Assembly: GCA_016710095.1 (NCBI GenBank)
Contig: JADJLL010000004.1
Location: 124,001-188,000, forward strand
Length of the DNA stretch: 64,000 nucleotides
Direction of reading: 5' to 3'
Source: Candidatus Eiseniibacteriota bacterium
GTDB lineage: Bacteria; Eisenbacteria; RBG-16-71-46
A program made the translations under genes and the position numbers. This document shows positions 25,768 through 37,000 of the stretch, one piece after another. Position 1 is the stretch's first letter; the number at the start of each line of letters is the position of its first letter. A model generated the notes under the pieces. It had not been told where the DNA came from. It did no database searches and saw nothing but the letters and a program-made list of their open reading frames with translations.

Positions 25768-28365
25768 ATGAACATCGCGAAGCTCGCCGGCGCGCTGCGC
25801 CGGCAGATCCTCGCTCTCGGTGGCGCCTCGCTCGGCCTGATCCTGGCCGCCGCGATCGCGCACGCCGCGCCGCCGGCCGGTACGCCGATCGGCAACCAGG
25901 CCACGGCCACGTATCTCGATGCCACGTCGAACAGCTACACCGTCAACTCGAACCCGGTCGTCACGGTCGTGCAGCAGGTGGCCAGCTTCACGCTGACCGC
26001 TCCCGGCTCGCGCCTCGCCGCTCCGGGCGCGCAGGCGGTGCTGCCGCACGTGATCCAGAACACGGGCAACGGCACGGACTCGCTGTCGCTGTCGCTCGCG
26101 AACCTGGCCGGTGACGACTTCAACCTGACCGGTCTCGCGATCTACGCCGACGCGAACGGCAACGGCGTGCCGGACAACTTCACGCCGCTCACGAACACCG
26201 GCCCGATCGCGGCAGGCGGCTTCTTCCGCTTCGTGATCGCCGGCTCGGTCCCCGGCACGCAGCTGTCGGGCGACGTGTCGCGCGTGCGCATCTCGGCCGT
26301 GAGCACGTTCGACAACGCGCAGACGGCGTTCAACGACGACGTCGTCACGGTCACGGGCAACGCCGTGCTGAACGTGACGAAGGGCATCAGCGCGTCGAAC
26401 GGTCCCTCCCCGAGCGGCCCGTACACGTACACGTTGACCTATACGAACGCGGGCAACGCGACGGCGACCAACGTCCGCTTCACGGACGTGATCCCGGCCG
26501 GCATGACGTACGTGCCCGGCAGCGCCCGCTGGAGCGGCTTCGCCGGCGCGCTGTCCGACGCCGACTCGGCCGACGTGCAGGGCACGAACCCGAACACCGT
26601 GCGCTTCGACTACAACGTCGCCACGCCGGGCGCGACGACCGCGATCCTCGCGCAGGTCGGTCCGGGCGCGAGCGGAACGGTGACCTTCCAGGTCAACGTG
26701 AACGCGAACCTCGCGTCGCAGACGATCAACAACTCGGCGCGCTTCGCCTACTTCGACGGCGCCGCGAACGCCGGTCCGTTCTACACGAACGTCACGCCGT
26801 TCACCGTGGACCTGTCGGTCGCCTTCACGTTCACGGGCCAGACGATCCCGAGCGCGCTGCAGGGCTCGACGGTCTCGTTCACGAACCACCTCGTGAACAC
26901 GGGCAACGACTTCGACACGTTCGACATCACGTACGCGATGGGCTCGTTCCCGGCCGGCAGCACGCCGACGCTGTACCAGTCGAACGGCATCGCGCTGATG
27001 ACGGACACGAACGGCAATGGCATTCCCGACACCGGTCCGATCGCGCCGGGCGCGTCGTACGACGTGATCCTGCGCGTGCAGCTGCCCTCCGGCGTCTCGG
27101 GCGGTCCGTACACGCTGACCAAGACGGCGACGTCGTTCGCGAACCCGGCCGTCACGCACACCGCGTCCGACGTCCTGACCGCGGTCGTCGGCAACACGGT
27201 GGACCTCACGAACGACACGCCGCTGCCGGGCGCTCCGGGCGCGGGCACGGGTCCGGAAGTCGGCTTCGTGATCCGCAACACGGCGAACCCGGGCACCACG
27301 ACGCGCTTCACGCTCGTCGTGAACAACACGAGCGCGCAGGCCGACCAGTTCGACCTCGCGGCCAGCACGAACTCGACCTTCGCCTCGCTGGTGCTGCCCG
27401 TGGGCTGGTCGGTGACGTTCCGCAACGGCGCCAACAACGTGATCACGAGCACGTCGTCCATCGCGGCGAACGGGTTCGAGACCGTGTACGCCGACGTGGA
27501 CGTGCCGGCGGGCTTCACGGCGTCGGACGTCGAGCTGTACTTCCGCGCGCGTTCGGCCACGTCCGGCGCATCGGATGCGATCCACGACCAGGTGCGCGTG
27601 AACGCGGTGCGTTCGCTCGCGCTCGTGCCGAACAACTCGGCGCAGGTGATCCCGGGCGGCTTCATCGTGTACACGCACACGCTCGCGAACACCGGCAACG
27701 TCACGGAAGGCGCCGCCGGTTCGAACGTCGCGCTCACCCGCGCGGACGATCAGTCCGGCTGGAGCTCGGCGATCTACTGGGACACGAACAACAGCGGCGG
27801 TTTCGATGTGGCCGACCAGCCCATCGCGGACCTCTCGACGATCGGCGGCCTCGCGGCCGGCGCGTCGGTGCGCCTGTTCGTGCAGGTGTTCGCTCCGTCG
27901 GGCGCTCCGCTCGGCCAGCTGAACACGACGACGGTCACGGCCACGACGACGAACCTCACGTACGTCTCGGCGGTCCCCGCGGTGGTCTCGGCGCTCGACG
28001 CAACGCAGATCATCAACGGCCAGGTGACCATCACGAAGTACCAGAGCATCGATCGTGACTGCAGCGGCTCGGCGGACAGCACGTTCACCACGCTCAACCT
28101 CGCCTACGGCGCGGTCCCGGGCGCGTGCATCCGCTACCAGATCGTCGTCACGAACGTCGGCACGCAGAACGTGACCGGTGTCGTGGTGAACGACGCCACG
28201 CCGGCCAACACGGTGTCGTGGAATGCGGCGAGCGCCACGAGCACGGTGGGCACGGTCTCGGTTCCGGCGGACGGCGCGTCGGGTGGCGTGACCGCCACCG
28301 TCGGCACGCTCGGACCGGGCCAGTCGGCCGTCATCGAGTTCAGCGTCCGGATCAACTTCCCCTGA
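25768..28365 (+). CDS. secreted multi-domain DUF11/NEW3-like repeat protein
   Basis: 865 residues; ATG preceded by CGGAGAG. The signal peptide ends AAAIAHA before APPAGTPIGNQATATY. About six to seven immunoglobulin-like domains follow, two of them clear DUF11 domains: near residues 205-330 (YTYTLTYTNAGNATATNV, DVIPAGMTYVPGS) and at the C-terminus (YQIVVTNVGTQNVTGVVVND). The others carry the related pattern NTGNxxDxFxLxxxN. The mature N-terminus PPAGTPxxNxATAT is shared with the next gene. There is no barrel and no sorting tail, so it is probably a soluble or surface-bound filament-like protein. Its exact role is unknown. Confidence 0.82.
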   Translation: MNIAKLAGALRRQILALGGASLGLILAAAIAHAAPPAGTPIGNQATATYLDATSNSYTVNSNPVVTVVQQVASFTLTAPGSRLAAPGAQAVLPHVIQNTGNGTDSLSLSLANLAGDDFNLTGLAIYADANGNGVPDNFTPLTNTGPIAAGGFFRFVIAGSVPGTQLSGDVSRVRISAVSTFDNAQTAFNDDVVTVTGNAVLNVTKGISASNGPSPSGPYTYTLTYTNAGNATATNVRFTDVIPAGMTYVPGSARWSGFAGALSDADSADVQGTNPNTVRFDYNVATPGATTAILAQVGPGASGTVTFQVNVNANLASQTINNSARFAYFDGAANAGPFYTNVTPFTVDLSVAFTFTGQTIPSALQGSTVSFTNHLVNTGNDFDTFDITYAMGSFPAGSTPTLYQSNGIALMTDTNGNGIPDTGPIAPGASYDVILRVQLPSGVSGGPYTLTKTATSFANPAVTHTASDVLTAVVGNTVDLTNDTPLPGAPGAGTGPEVGFVIRNTANPGTTTRFTLVVNNTSAQADQFDLAASTNSTFASLVLPVGWSVTFRNGANNVITSTSSIAANGFETVYADVDVPAGFTASDVELYFRARSATSGASDAIHDQVRVNAVRSLALVPNNSAQVIPGGFIVYTHTLANTGNVTEGAAGSNVALTRADDQSGWSSAIYWDTNNSGGFDVADQPIADLSTIGGLAAGASVRLFVQVFAPSGAPLGQLNTTTVTATTTNLTYVSAVPAVVSALDATQIINGQVTITKYQSIDRDCSGSADSTFTTLNLAYGAVPGACIRYQIVVTNVGTQNVTGVVVNDATPANTVSWNAASATSTVGTVSVPADGASGGVTATVGTLGPGQSAVIEFSVRINFP

Positions 28366-28379
28366 GCGGACTGACCGGA

Positions 28380-28403
28380 GGGCGGGGCCGCGAGGCTCCG
28401 CCC
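28380..28403 (+). terminator. hairpin terminator or attenuator after the DUF11 gene
   Basis: A ten-pair stem, GGGCGGGGCC with GGCTCCGCCC (one wobble), is capped by a GCGA tetraloop, 14 bases after the stop and followed by CTTCGG. The 208 bases from here to 28611 hold no gene but further stems, for example GCCGGACC with GGTCCGGC; the leader of the next gene may be structured. Confidence 0.5.
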
Positions 28404-28611
28404 CTTCGGAAGGCACCACGGGCCCGGATGGCCCGCACCACTCGGAGGAAGCACAGCCGCGCGTGAAGGGACGGATCCCTTCGACGCCGGTGGGGAGTCA
28501 CGCCGGCAGGCCGTGACTTCCCGGCATCCGCTCCGCGGCGCCGGCCGGACCAAGGAACCCTGGCCCGAAATCCGGTCCGGCTTCCGCGGGGCAAGGGAAG
28601 GCACCATTCGC

Positions 28612-29360
28612 ATGATCGCATCGGCCCCACATCGCGAAGCAGCACGCGACGCCCACGCGCCACTCGGCGCGTGGGCGCTGGGCCTGTCGGGCCCGCTGCT
28701 GCTCGCCACCGCGCCGCGCCAGGGACACACGGCGATGCCGCCGGCGGGCACGCCGGTGGACAACACCGCCACCGCGACCGCGCACGTGGTCGCGAACGGC
28801 GTGTGGATCAGCCCGGCCAGCAACACCGTGCGCACGATCGTGCAGGCGGTGGACGCGGTGGCGCTGCGCCACGCCGGATCGCTGCTCGCCTCGCCCGGCG
28901 ACGCCGTGTCTTTCGCGCACGTGCTCGCGCACGCGGGCAACGCGACCGCGACGTACACGCTCACGGTCACGCAGGACGGCGCGGACGGCTTCGACCTGTC
29001 GGGCGTCACGCTGCTGCGCGACGTGGACGGCGACGGCGCACCGAGCACGCTCGACACGCCGATCGCGAACGGCGCGTCCGTGACGCTCGCGATGGGCGAC
29101 TCGCTCGCGCTGCTCGTGACCGGCACCGTGCCCGCGAACGCTCCGGCGCTGGCGACCGCGCGTCTCACGCTGGCCGCGGAGGCGCCTTCGGGCACGCGCG
29201 ACCAGGTGACCGACGAAGTGCGCACGCCGGTGGCGAACGCGCCGCCCGCGCTGGCCTTCTACTCGCCGGGCTACGGCTCGCCCGTGCGTTCGAGCGCGCT
29301 CGGCGTGCCGCTGTCCGTGCAGGCGATCGCGCCGGGATGCAACGCGAACCCGTCCGGAAC
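28612..29360 (+). CDS. giant barrel protein 2, N-terminal part (frame breaks near 29355)
   Basis: ATG at 28612 after AGGGAAGG. A hydrophobic stretch (LGAWALGLSGPLLLATA) followed by HTAMPPAGTPVDNTATAT acts as the signal peptide and mature start. This N-terminus and the following domain repeat the design of the protein at 25768-28365. Around 29355 the frame shifts by one: after CNANP the sequence becomes nonsense here, while the other frame continues ERDTLALTLSSRLTGDADVF and leads into the barrel protein. Two missing bases or one extra base would explain it. The intact gene would be 28612-34060, about 1,815 residues. Confidence 0.7.
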
Positions 29361-29410
29361 GCGACACGCTCGCACTCACCCTCAGCAGCCGCCTCACGGG
29401 CGACGCCGAC

Positions 29411-32400
29411 GTGTTCATGGCGGTCGAGACCGGCGTCAACACGGGTGTCTTCCGCACCGCGCCCGCGCCGGTGACGCAGTCACCGCCCGTGTCCTCGCCC
29501 GCCGACGACGGCGTGCTCATGCAGTCCGTGGGCGACGACGTCGAGGCGCTGCTCGTCGGCTGCGGCGGCACCGAGACGCGCGCCCACGTGTTCATCCAGC
29601 CCGGCGGCGTGATCTTCGACGCGCGCTCCGACGCGCCCGTCGCGTTCGCGCGCGTCCAGCTGATCGACCTGACGGGCGCCGGCAACGGCGGCGCGCCCGG
29701 CGCACCGGCGCGCGTGCGCGGCTGGGACGGCGCGAGCATCGCACCCTCGGAAGTCGTGACCGACGCGAGCGGACGCTTCGAGTTCCCGTCCGTTGCCGCG
29801 AGCACCTACCGGCTGACCGTGACACCGCCCGTCACGCACACGTTCCCCTCGACCGTGCCGTTCCCGTCGCTGCCCGCCACCCGCACACTCGACGCGGCCG
29901 GCTCGTACGGCGGCGCGTTCGCGATTCTCACCGACGGCGATCCCGTGCGGCTCGACCTGCCGGTGGACGGCGTCGTGACGTGGGCGCTGTTCGCCGAGAA
30001 GTCGGCGTCGAAGCTCGAAGCCGAATGGGGCGACCTGCTGGAGTACCGCGTGAACGTCGCGAACCGCTCCGACAGCGCGCTCGCGGCCGTCACGCTGCTC
30101 GACCAGCTGCCGCACGGCTTCGCCTATGTGCGCGGCACCGCGCGCGTGAACGGCGCCGCGGCCGAACCCGTGGCGGACGCGAGCGGCGCATTGCGATTCG
30201 CGCTCGGCGCGCTCGCCACCGGCGCGCGCTCCGAAGTGCGCTACGGCGTGCGCGTCGGCGCGGGCGCGCCCGAAGGCGACGCGATCAACCGCGCGGTCGC
30301 ACACGCGGGCACGCTGGAGTCGAACGAGGCGACGGCGCGAGTGCGCGTGCGCGGCGACGCGTTCGGCGGCGAAGCGCTGCTCACGGGCACGGTGTGGTAC
30401 GACGCCGACCGTGACGGCACGCGCTCGGCGGCCGAAGGCGGCCTGCCCGGCGTGCGGCTGTACCTGGACGACGGCTCGTTCGCGGTGACCGACGAGCACG
30501 GCCGCTGGAGCATGGCCGGCCTGACGCCGCGCACCCACGCGCTCAAGCTCGACGGCACGACGCTGCCGCCCACCGCGCACGCGACCGCGACGCACCGTCA
30601 CGAGCGCGAAACGCCCGGCCTGCGCTTCGTCACGCTCGGGCGCGGCGACCTCGCGCGCGCGGACTTCGCCGTGACGGGCGACACGACCGCCGCGCGCCAG
30701 GTGCGCGAGCGCCAGCTGGCGGCCCACACGAACAGCGAAGCCGCGCGCGTCGTGCAGCGCGGGCTGGCCGCCCTCGCGCCGCAGGCCCCGGTGGGCGACA
30801 CGCGCGCGCTGCCCGCGTCGCGCATCGTGAGCGGCGAAACCGGCTCCACGCTCGAACGCACGGCGTCGGGCGACGTGGCATCCCCCGCGACGGGCGGCGT
30901 GGAAGCGCTGCCGGCGGCCACGTCGCCTGCGCTCGCGCTCGAACACCTGCTGCCCGCGCTCGAGCCCACGCTGGGCTTCGTCGGCATCGGCGAGCGCGAC
31001 ACGATCGGCATGACGCAGCTCTCCGTGGTCGCGAAGGCGCCGTTCGGCTCGCGCGTCGCGCTGCGCGTGAACGGCATGCCGCTGCCGGACTCGCGCGTCG
31101 GGCGGCACTTCACCGCGCCGCGCACGGGCGTCGAGGCGTGGGAGTACATCGGCGTCACGTTGCAGCCCGGCGACAACACGCTCGAGCTGAGCGTGCCGCG
31201 CACCGGCGAACGCATGACCGCGCACGTCGTCGCCCCCGGACCGTTCGCGAAGCTCGAGCTGCGCGCGCCACGCCGTGCGCACGCCGACGGTCGCGGCGTG
31301 GTGCCGATCGAAGTGCGCGTCACCGATCGCGACGGCGTGCCGATCGCGGCGCGCACGTTCGTCACGCTCGACGCGGGCGCCGCGCGCTTCCTGGCGCCGG
31401 ACCTCGATCCGGTCACGCCCGGCTGGCAGTCGGCGATCGAAGGCGGGCGCGCGCGCATCGCGCTGCTCGCACCGGCCTCGCCCGGCGACTCGCGCGTCAC
31501 CGTGACGAGCGGCGACGTGAAAGCCGCGGCGACGATCGCGTTCGTGCCCGAGCTGAGGCCCATGCTGGCCGTGGGCGCTCTCGAAGGCACCTTGCGGCTG
31601 CGCCGCTTCGACGGCGCCTCCGGCGCCCGTGCTGCGGGGGGCGCTGCCCGCGCGGCGTCGTTCGAGGCGCCGATCACGCAGTTCACGACGAGCAGCCGCG
31701 ACGGCCGCACGTCGGCCGACGCGCACGGCGCGCTCTTCATGAAGGGCCGCGTGCAGGGCGACCTGCTGCTCACGCTCGGCTGGGACTCCGACCGCGAACG
31801 CGAACAGCGCCAGTTCCGCGACCTCACGCCCGACCGCGGCTTCCCCGTGGCGGGCGACGCGTCCACGCGCGGATACGAAGCGCAGTCCACCGGGCAGCTG
31901 TACGCGAAGCTCGAACGGCGCGACGCGTCGCTGCTGTACGGCGACTACGTGACGGGCTCCGGCGGCGGCGGGGCTTTCGGATCCTCTGGGTCCTCCGGAC
32001 CCGCATCATCATTCCGTTCGCTCGGCCGCTACGGCCGCTCGCTCACCGGCGCGATCGCGTCGTGGGAACGCGGGCCGCTCGCGCTGCACACGTTCACGAG
32101 CCGCGACCGCGGACGGCGCGCCGTCGAGGAGATCCGCGGCATGGGCACGAGCGGTCCGTACGCGCTCGCGCACGCGCCGGTGGTCGAGAACTCCGAACGC
32201 GTCGAGCTGATCGTGCGCGACCGCGCGCAACCCTCGCTCGTGCGCAGCAGCACGTCGCTGCAGCGATTCACCGACTACGAACTCGAACCGCTCACGGGCC
32301 GGCTGCTGCTGCGCTCGCCCGCGCCGAGCGTGGACGCCGACCTCAACACCGTGTGGCTGCGCGTGAGCTACGAGCGCGCGGGCGACGGCGACGCGGCGTG

Positions 32401-34060
32401 GGTGCACGGCGCCGACGCGCGCGTGCGCGTGCACCCGCGACTCGAGCTGGGCGGCGTGGCCGTGGACGACCACGACCCGGCCGCGCCGTACGAGCTGCGC
32501 AGCCTTTCGGCCGAATGGCGCGCGGGCGCGCACACGACGATCGGCGGCGAATGGGCCGCGTCGCGCCACGTGGGCGAGGCGGCGGCCGACGCCGGTCGCG
32601 TGGAGCTCGCGCACGAATCCGGCCGCGGCACGGCGCGCGTGTGGGGCGTCTCGACCGCGCCGCGCTTCGACAACCCCTCCGCCGGAGCCGGCGCGGGCCG
32701 CAACGAAGCGGGCGCCACGCTCGCGATGCGCCTGCCCGACCGCTCGCGCCTCGCGATGGAAGCGCTGTTCAGCGGCGACGCCGAAGGACGCGAGCGACGC
32801 GCGGGCGGGCTGCTGTCGCTCGATCGTGCGCTGAGCGCCGCCGTGCGCGGCGAGTTCGGCGTGCGCGTGGCGGGCGTCACGCGCCGCGACGCGCCGTCCG
32901 ATCCCACGACGGCGTCGGTGCGCGCGCGGTTGTCCGCGCAGTGGCCGAAGCATCCCGAGTGGAGCGGCTATTCGGAGATCGAGCAGGACACGCGCGCGTG
33001 GGAGCGCCGCATGGCGGCCGTGGGCGGCGAGTACCGGTTCCTCGCGCGCGGCCGGCTCTACGCGCGGCACGAACTGCTCTCGAGCCTTTCGAGCGCGTGG
33101 GCGATGACGAACGCACAGTCCCAGGCCGCGACGGTCGTCGGCGTGGACGCCGACGTCGCGCACGACGCGCACGTGTTCAGCGAGTACCGCATGAACGACG
33201 CGATCGCGGGGCGCGAGGCGCAGGCCGCGGTCGGCTTGCGCAACGGCTGGAAGATCGCCGACGGCACGCGGCTCTCGACCACGTTCGAGCGCGTCACGCC
33301 GCTCGCGGGCAGCGACGCGGGCCCGGCGACGGCGCTCACCGGCGCGGTGGACTTCACGGGCGACGACGCCTGGAAGGGCTCGTCGCGCTTCGAAGTGCGC
33401 ACGAGCCGCGCGAGCGACCAGTTCCTGCAGGGCATGGCCGCGGCGGTGAAGCTCGACTCGGCGTGGACCGCGCTCGGCCGCCAGCTGCTGACGCTCACGC
33501 GCACGCGCGGCGCGGGCGCCGAGGCGCGCGAGCGGCTGCAGCTCGGCTTCGCGTGGCGGCCGAACGGCGCGTACGAAGCGCTCGGCCGCTGGGAGTTCCG
33601 CTACGACCGCGAGGCGCCGAATGCCGCGGCGGGCACGGGACGCGTGCGCCACGTCGCGAACATCGCGGCGTTCACGGGTTCGGCCACGCGGCGGCAGTGG
33701 GAAGGCACGCTCGGCTGGGCGGGCAAGCTCACGCGCGACCAGGAGCCGGCGCGCATCACCGCGGGCGGTGCGCAGTGGCTGCACGGCCGCGTCGCGCGCG
33801 TGCTCGGCGCGCATTGGGATGCCGGCCTCACGGCCGGTGTGCGCGCGGGCCGGACGTTCGCCGAGCGCGAGTACGGCCTCGGCGCGGAAGTCGGCCGCGA
33901 ACTGTCGCGCGGCGCGTGGCTGTCGCTCGGCTGGAACCGCTTCGGGTTCGACGACGACGAACTCGCGGGAGAGGCGTGGACGCGCGCGGGCGGATACCTG
34001 CGCGTGCGCATGCGCTTCGACGAACGCACGTTCGCGAACGAACCGGAGGTGCGGCCGTGA
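29411..34060 (+). CDS. giant barrel protein 2: DUF11 and SdrD-B-like domains plus outer-membrane beta-barrel
   Basis: About 1,549 residues in this frame; the coding really joins from about 29360. Domains in order: carboxypeptidase-regulatory-like (TDASGRFEFPSV), one DUF11 (LEYRVNVANRSDSALAAV), one SdrD-B-like (WYDADRDGTRSAAEGG, GVRLYLDDG), bacterial Ig-like segments (about 31000-31550), and an outer-membrane barrel of about 835 residues. The barrel repeats motifs of the protein at 245-8641: LYAKLERRDASLLYGDY, IRGMGTSGPYAL, NSERVELIVRDRAQPS, and TGRLLLRSPAPSVDADLN. A glycine/serine-rich loop (GSGGGGAFGSSGSSG) lies inside it. The stop overlaps the next start (GTGA). It probably anchors the cluster's DUF11 proteins on the outer membrane (inference). 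Confidence 0.82.
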   Translation: MFMAVETGVNTGVFRTAPAPVTQSPPVSSPADDGVLMQSVGDDVEALLVGCGGTETRAHVFIQPGGVIFDARSDAPVAFARVQLIDLTGAGNGGAPGAPARVRGWDGASIAPSEVVTDASGRFEFPSVAASTYRLTVTPPVTHTFPSTVPFPSLPATRTLDAAGSYGGAFAILTDGDPVRLDLPVDGVVTWALFAEKSASKLEAEWGDLLEYRVNVANRSDSALAAVTLLDQLPHGFAYVRGTARVNGAAAEPVADASGALRFALGALATGARSEVRYGVRVGAGAPEGDAINRAVAHAGTLESNEATARVRVRGDAFGGEALLTGTVWYDADRDGTRSAAEGGLPGVRLYLDDGSFAVTDEHGRWSMAGLTPRTHALKLDGTTLPPTAHATATHRHERETPGLRFVTLGRGDLARADFAVTGDTTAARQVRERQLAAHTNSEAARVVQRGLAALAPQAPVGDTRALPASRIVSGETGSTLERTASGDVASPATGGVEALPAATSPALALEHLLPALEPTLGFVGIGERDTIGMTQLSVVAKAPFGSRVALRVNGMPLPDSRVGRHFTAPRTGVEAWEYIGVTLQPGDNTLELSVPRTGERMTAHVVAPGPFAKLELRAPRRAHADGRGVVPIEVRVTDRDGVPIAARTFVTLDAGAARFLAPDLDPVTPGWQSAIEGGRARIALLAPASPGDSRVTVTSGDVKAAATIAFVPELRPMLAVGALEGTLRLRRFDGASGARAAGGAARAASFEAPITQFTTSSRDGRTSADAHGALFMKGRVQGDLLLTLGWDSDREREQRQFRDLTPDRGFPVAGDASTRGYEAQSTGQLYAKLERRDASLLYGDYVTGSGGGGAFGSSGSSGPASSFRSLGRYGRSLTGAIASWERGPLALHTFTSRDRGRRAVEEIRGMGTSGPYALAHAPVVENSERVELIVRDRAQPSLVRSSTSLQRFTDYELEPLTGRLLLRSPAPSVDADLNTVWLRVSYERAGDGDAAWVHGADARVRVHPRLELGGVAVDDHDPAAPYELRSLSAEWRAGAHTTIGGEWAASRHVGEAAADAGRVELAHESGRGTARVWGVSTAPRFDNPSAGAGAGRNEAGATLAMRLPDRSRLAMEALFSGDAEGRERRAGGLLSLDRALSAAVRGEFGVRVAGVTRRDAPSDPTTASVRARLSAQWPKHPEWSGYSEIEQDTRAWERRMAAVGGEYRFLARGRLYARHELLSSLSSAWAMTNAQSQAATVVGVDADVAHDAHVFSEYRMNDAIAGREAQAAVGLRNGWKIADGTRLSTTFERVTPLAGSDAGPATALTGAVDFTGDDAWKGSSRFEVRTSRASDQFLQGMAAAVKLDSAWTALGRQLLTLTRTRGAGAEARERLQLGFAWRPNGAYEALGRWEFRYDREAPNAAAGTGRVRHVANIAAFTGSATRRQWEGTLGWAGKLTRDQEPARITAGGAQWLHGRVARVLGAHWDAGLTAGVRAGRTFAEREYGLGAEVGRELSRGAWLSLGWNRFGFDDDELAGEAWTRAGGYLRVRMRFDERTFANEPEVRP

Positions 34061-37000
34061 AGCTTTGGCGTCGCGGTTCCGGCCCCTCCGGGGCCTCCGA
34101 GGCCCTCGGCCCGGCGGCGGCGTTCGCCGCATTCGCCGCCGCACTCGCATGCGCCGCGCTGTTCGCCGCGCCCGCCGCCGCGCAGGTCGTGCGCGCGTTC
34201 ACGCCGCGCTTCAGCGTGAACCAGCCGGGCGACATCACGCTGATCGGCAACACCGTCATGTCGTGCACCGGCGGCGGCAGCTGCACCAACGCGCGCAACG
34301 GCACGGGCGGCTCGATCAACAACAACGACAACACCATGGCCTACGTCGACATGGACGGCGTCTCGACGACGGTGAGCTCGAGCACGGCGACGCTCACGCT
34401 GCCCGTGGGCGCGACCGTCACGTGGGCCGGCCTCTACTGGGGCGGCTACACGACCAACGCGCTGCGCGGCACGGTGAAGATCGCCACGCCCTCGACGAGC
34501 GCCTACACCACCTACACCGCCACTCGCCTCGACGCGAGCGGCAGCGCCTACCAGGGCTTCGCCGAAGTCACGTCGCTCGTGCGCTCGGCGGGCGCGGGCG
34601 TGTATCGCGTGGCCGACGTGCGGTCGACGGCCAACACGTCCAACGTGCACGCGGGCTGGTCGCTCGTCGTCGTGTACTCCGACGGCACGCAGCCGGCGCG
34701 CAACCTCGTGGTCTTCGACGGCTTCGCGCTCGTCTCCGGCACGACGACCGTCAACATGACCGTGAGCGGCTTCGTCACGCCGCCCGCCGGCACCGTGAAC
34801 ACGAAGCTCGGCGTCGTGACGTACGAAGGCGACCTCGGCTTCACGGGCGACAGCTTCCGGCTCAACGGCACCGCGCTCTCGGACGCCGCCAATCCCGCGA
34901 ACAACTTCTTCAACAGCTCGATCAGCCAGCTCGGCGTGCGCACGACGGCGAAGAACCCGAACTACGTCAACCAGCTCGGCTTCGACTGCGACCTCGTGCA
35001 GGCGAACGGCCTGCTCGTGAACGGCGCCACGAGCGCGGCGATCTCGCTCACGACGAACGGCGACACGTACTACCCCGGCGCGGTCACGTTCGCGACCGAC
35101 CTGTACGCGCCCGTGTTCGACGCCGCCAACTTCTCGAAGACGGTCGCCGACCTGAACGGCGGGCTCGTGCGCCCGGGCGACGTCCTCGAGTACACGGTCA
35201 CGATGCGCAACAACGGCCTCGATCACGCGATCGACTGCGCCATGGCCGACACGTTGCCGTCCAACGTCACGTACGTCGCGGGCTCGCTGCAGGTGAGCGC
35301 GGGACCGAACGCGGGCGCGAAGACCGACGCCGCGGGGGACGATGCCGCCGAATACGTCGGCGCCTCGCGCAGCGTCGTCGCGCGCCTCGGCACCGGCGCG
35401 ACGGCGGCCGCGGGCGGACGCATCGACGTCGCGGCCACGACGAGCGTGACGTTCCGCGTCACCGTGAACGCGCCGCTCTCCTCCGGCACCGCGATCGTCA
35501 ACCAGGCGGCGCTCGCCTTCACGGGGCAACAGTCCGGCGTCCTGTTCGCGGCCCGATCCGACGGCGACCCGGCGACGGGCGGCACGCAGACGACGATCGT
35601 CACGGTGACCGCGGCGCGCATCTCCGGCACGGTGTACGAGGACGTGCAGTACGGCGGCGGCGCGGGCCGCTCGCTCGCGGCGTCGTCCGGCGCCGTGCGC
35701 CCGGGCGCGCGCGTCGAGCTGTACAACGCCACGAGCGGCGCGTTCCTGCAGTTCGCGCGCACGGACGCGGCGGGCGCGTACACGTTCGACGGCTGGCCGG
35801 CGGGCGCATACACGGTGCGCGCCGTGCACGCGAGCGTACGCTCGAGCCGCGCGGGCGCGACCAGCGCACAGCTGGGCGTGCAGACGTGGCGCGGCGACTT
35901 CTCGAGCGGCGCGCTCGTCCCCGTGACCGACCGCGTGGGCGGCGAGAACCCGGCGATCGCCGACGCGGACTCGAACACGACCGCCGCGGCGTTCGCGACG
36001 CTCGCCTCGCCCTCGGCGACGCCGCAGTCGGTCACGAGCGTCACGCTCGGCGCGTCCGACATCGCGGGCGTGGACTTCGGATTCAACTTCGACACGATCG
36101 TGAGCACGCGCGACGCGGGCGCGGGCACGCTGCGCCAGTTCCTGGTCAACGCGAACACGCTCTCCAACGCCGGGCTCGCGCAGTCGGGCCTGCCTGCAGG
36201 AGTCGAGTCGAGCGTGTTCATGATTCCCGACGGACTCGCGCATCCGGGCCTGCGCGCGGGACTCGCGAACGCGCTCGTGAACGGCGTCGCGCGCATCGTC
36301 CCGCTCACGCCGCTGCCCGCGCTCACGGACGCGGGGACGCGCGTGGACGGCAGCACGCAGACCGCGAACGTCGGCAACACGAACGGTGGCGCACTGGGCA
36401 CCGCGCCGGTCGTGGGCACGGACGAGATCGCACTGGCCACCGTGGCCGCGCCGGAAGTCGAGCTGCGCGACGCGAACGGACTGGCGCTCGGGCTCGACGT
36501 GCAGGCGGCGAACGTCACGGTGCGCGCGCTCGCGGTCGTCGGCTTCGGCAACACGGTGGGAAGCGCGAACGACGCGTGCGTGCGCGTGGGCGCGTCGGCG
36601 AACGCCTTCACGCTCGAGGACGCCGTGCTCGGCGCGACGGCGCGCGCGTTCGCGGACTCGGGCGCGGCCCTGCGGGCGGGCGGCGACCTGCTGCGCGCAT
36701 CGGGCGGCGACAACGGCGTCGTGCAGCGTTCGCTGCTCGGCTTCGCCGCGGGCAGCGCGATCACGCTTTCGGGCGCGAGCAACGGCTGGACGATCCAGAC
36801 GAGCGAACTGCGCGGCAACGCGATCGGCAACGGCACGCGCGGCGCGGTGTCGCTCGAAGCCAGCGGCACGCTCACGATCACGTCGTGCTGGATCGGCGAA
36901 TCGGAGGGCAACGGCGTCGACGCGCGCACGAGCACGGGCGGCGTGACGCTGACCAACGTGACGGTGCGGCGCAACGGCCTCGGCACGGCGCCGGGCACGG

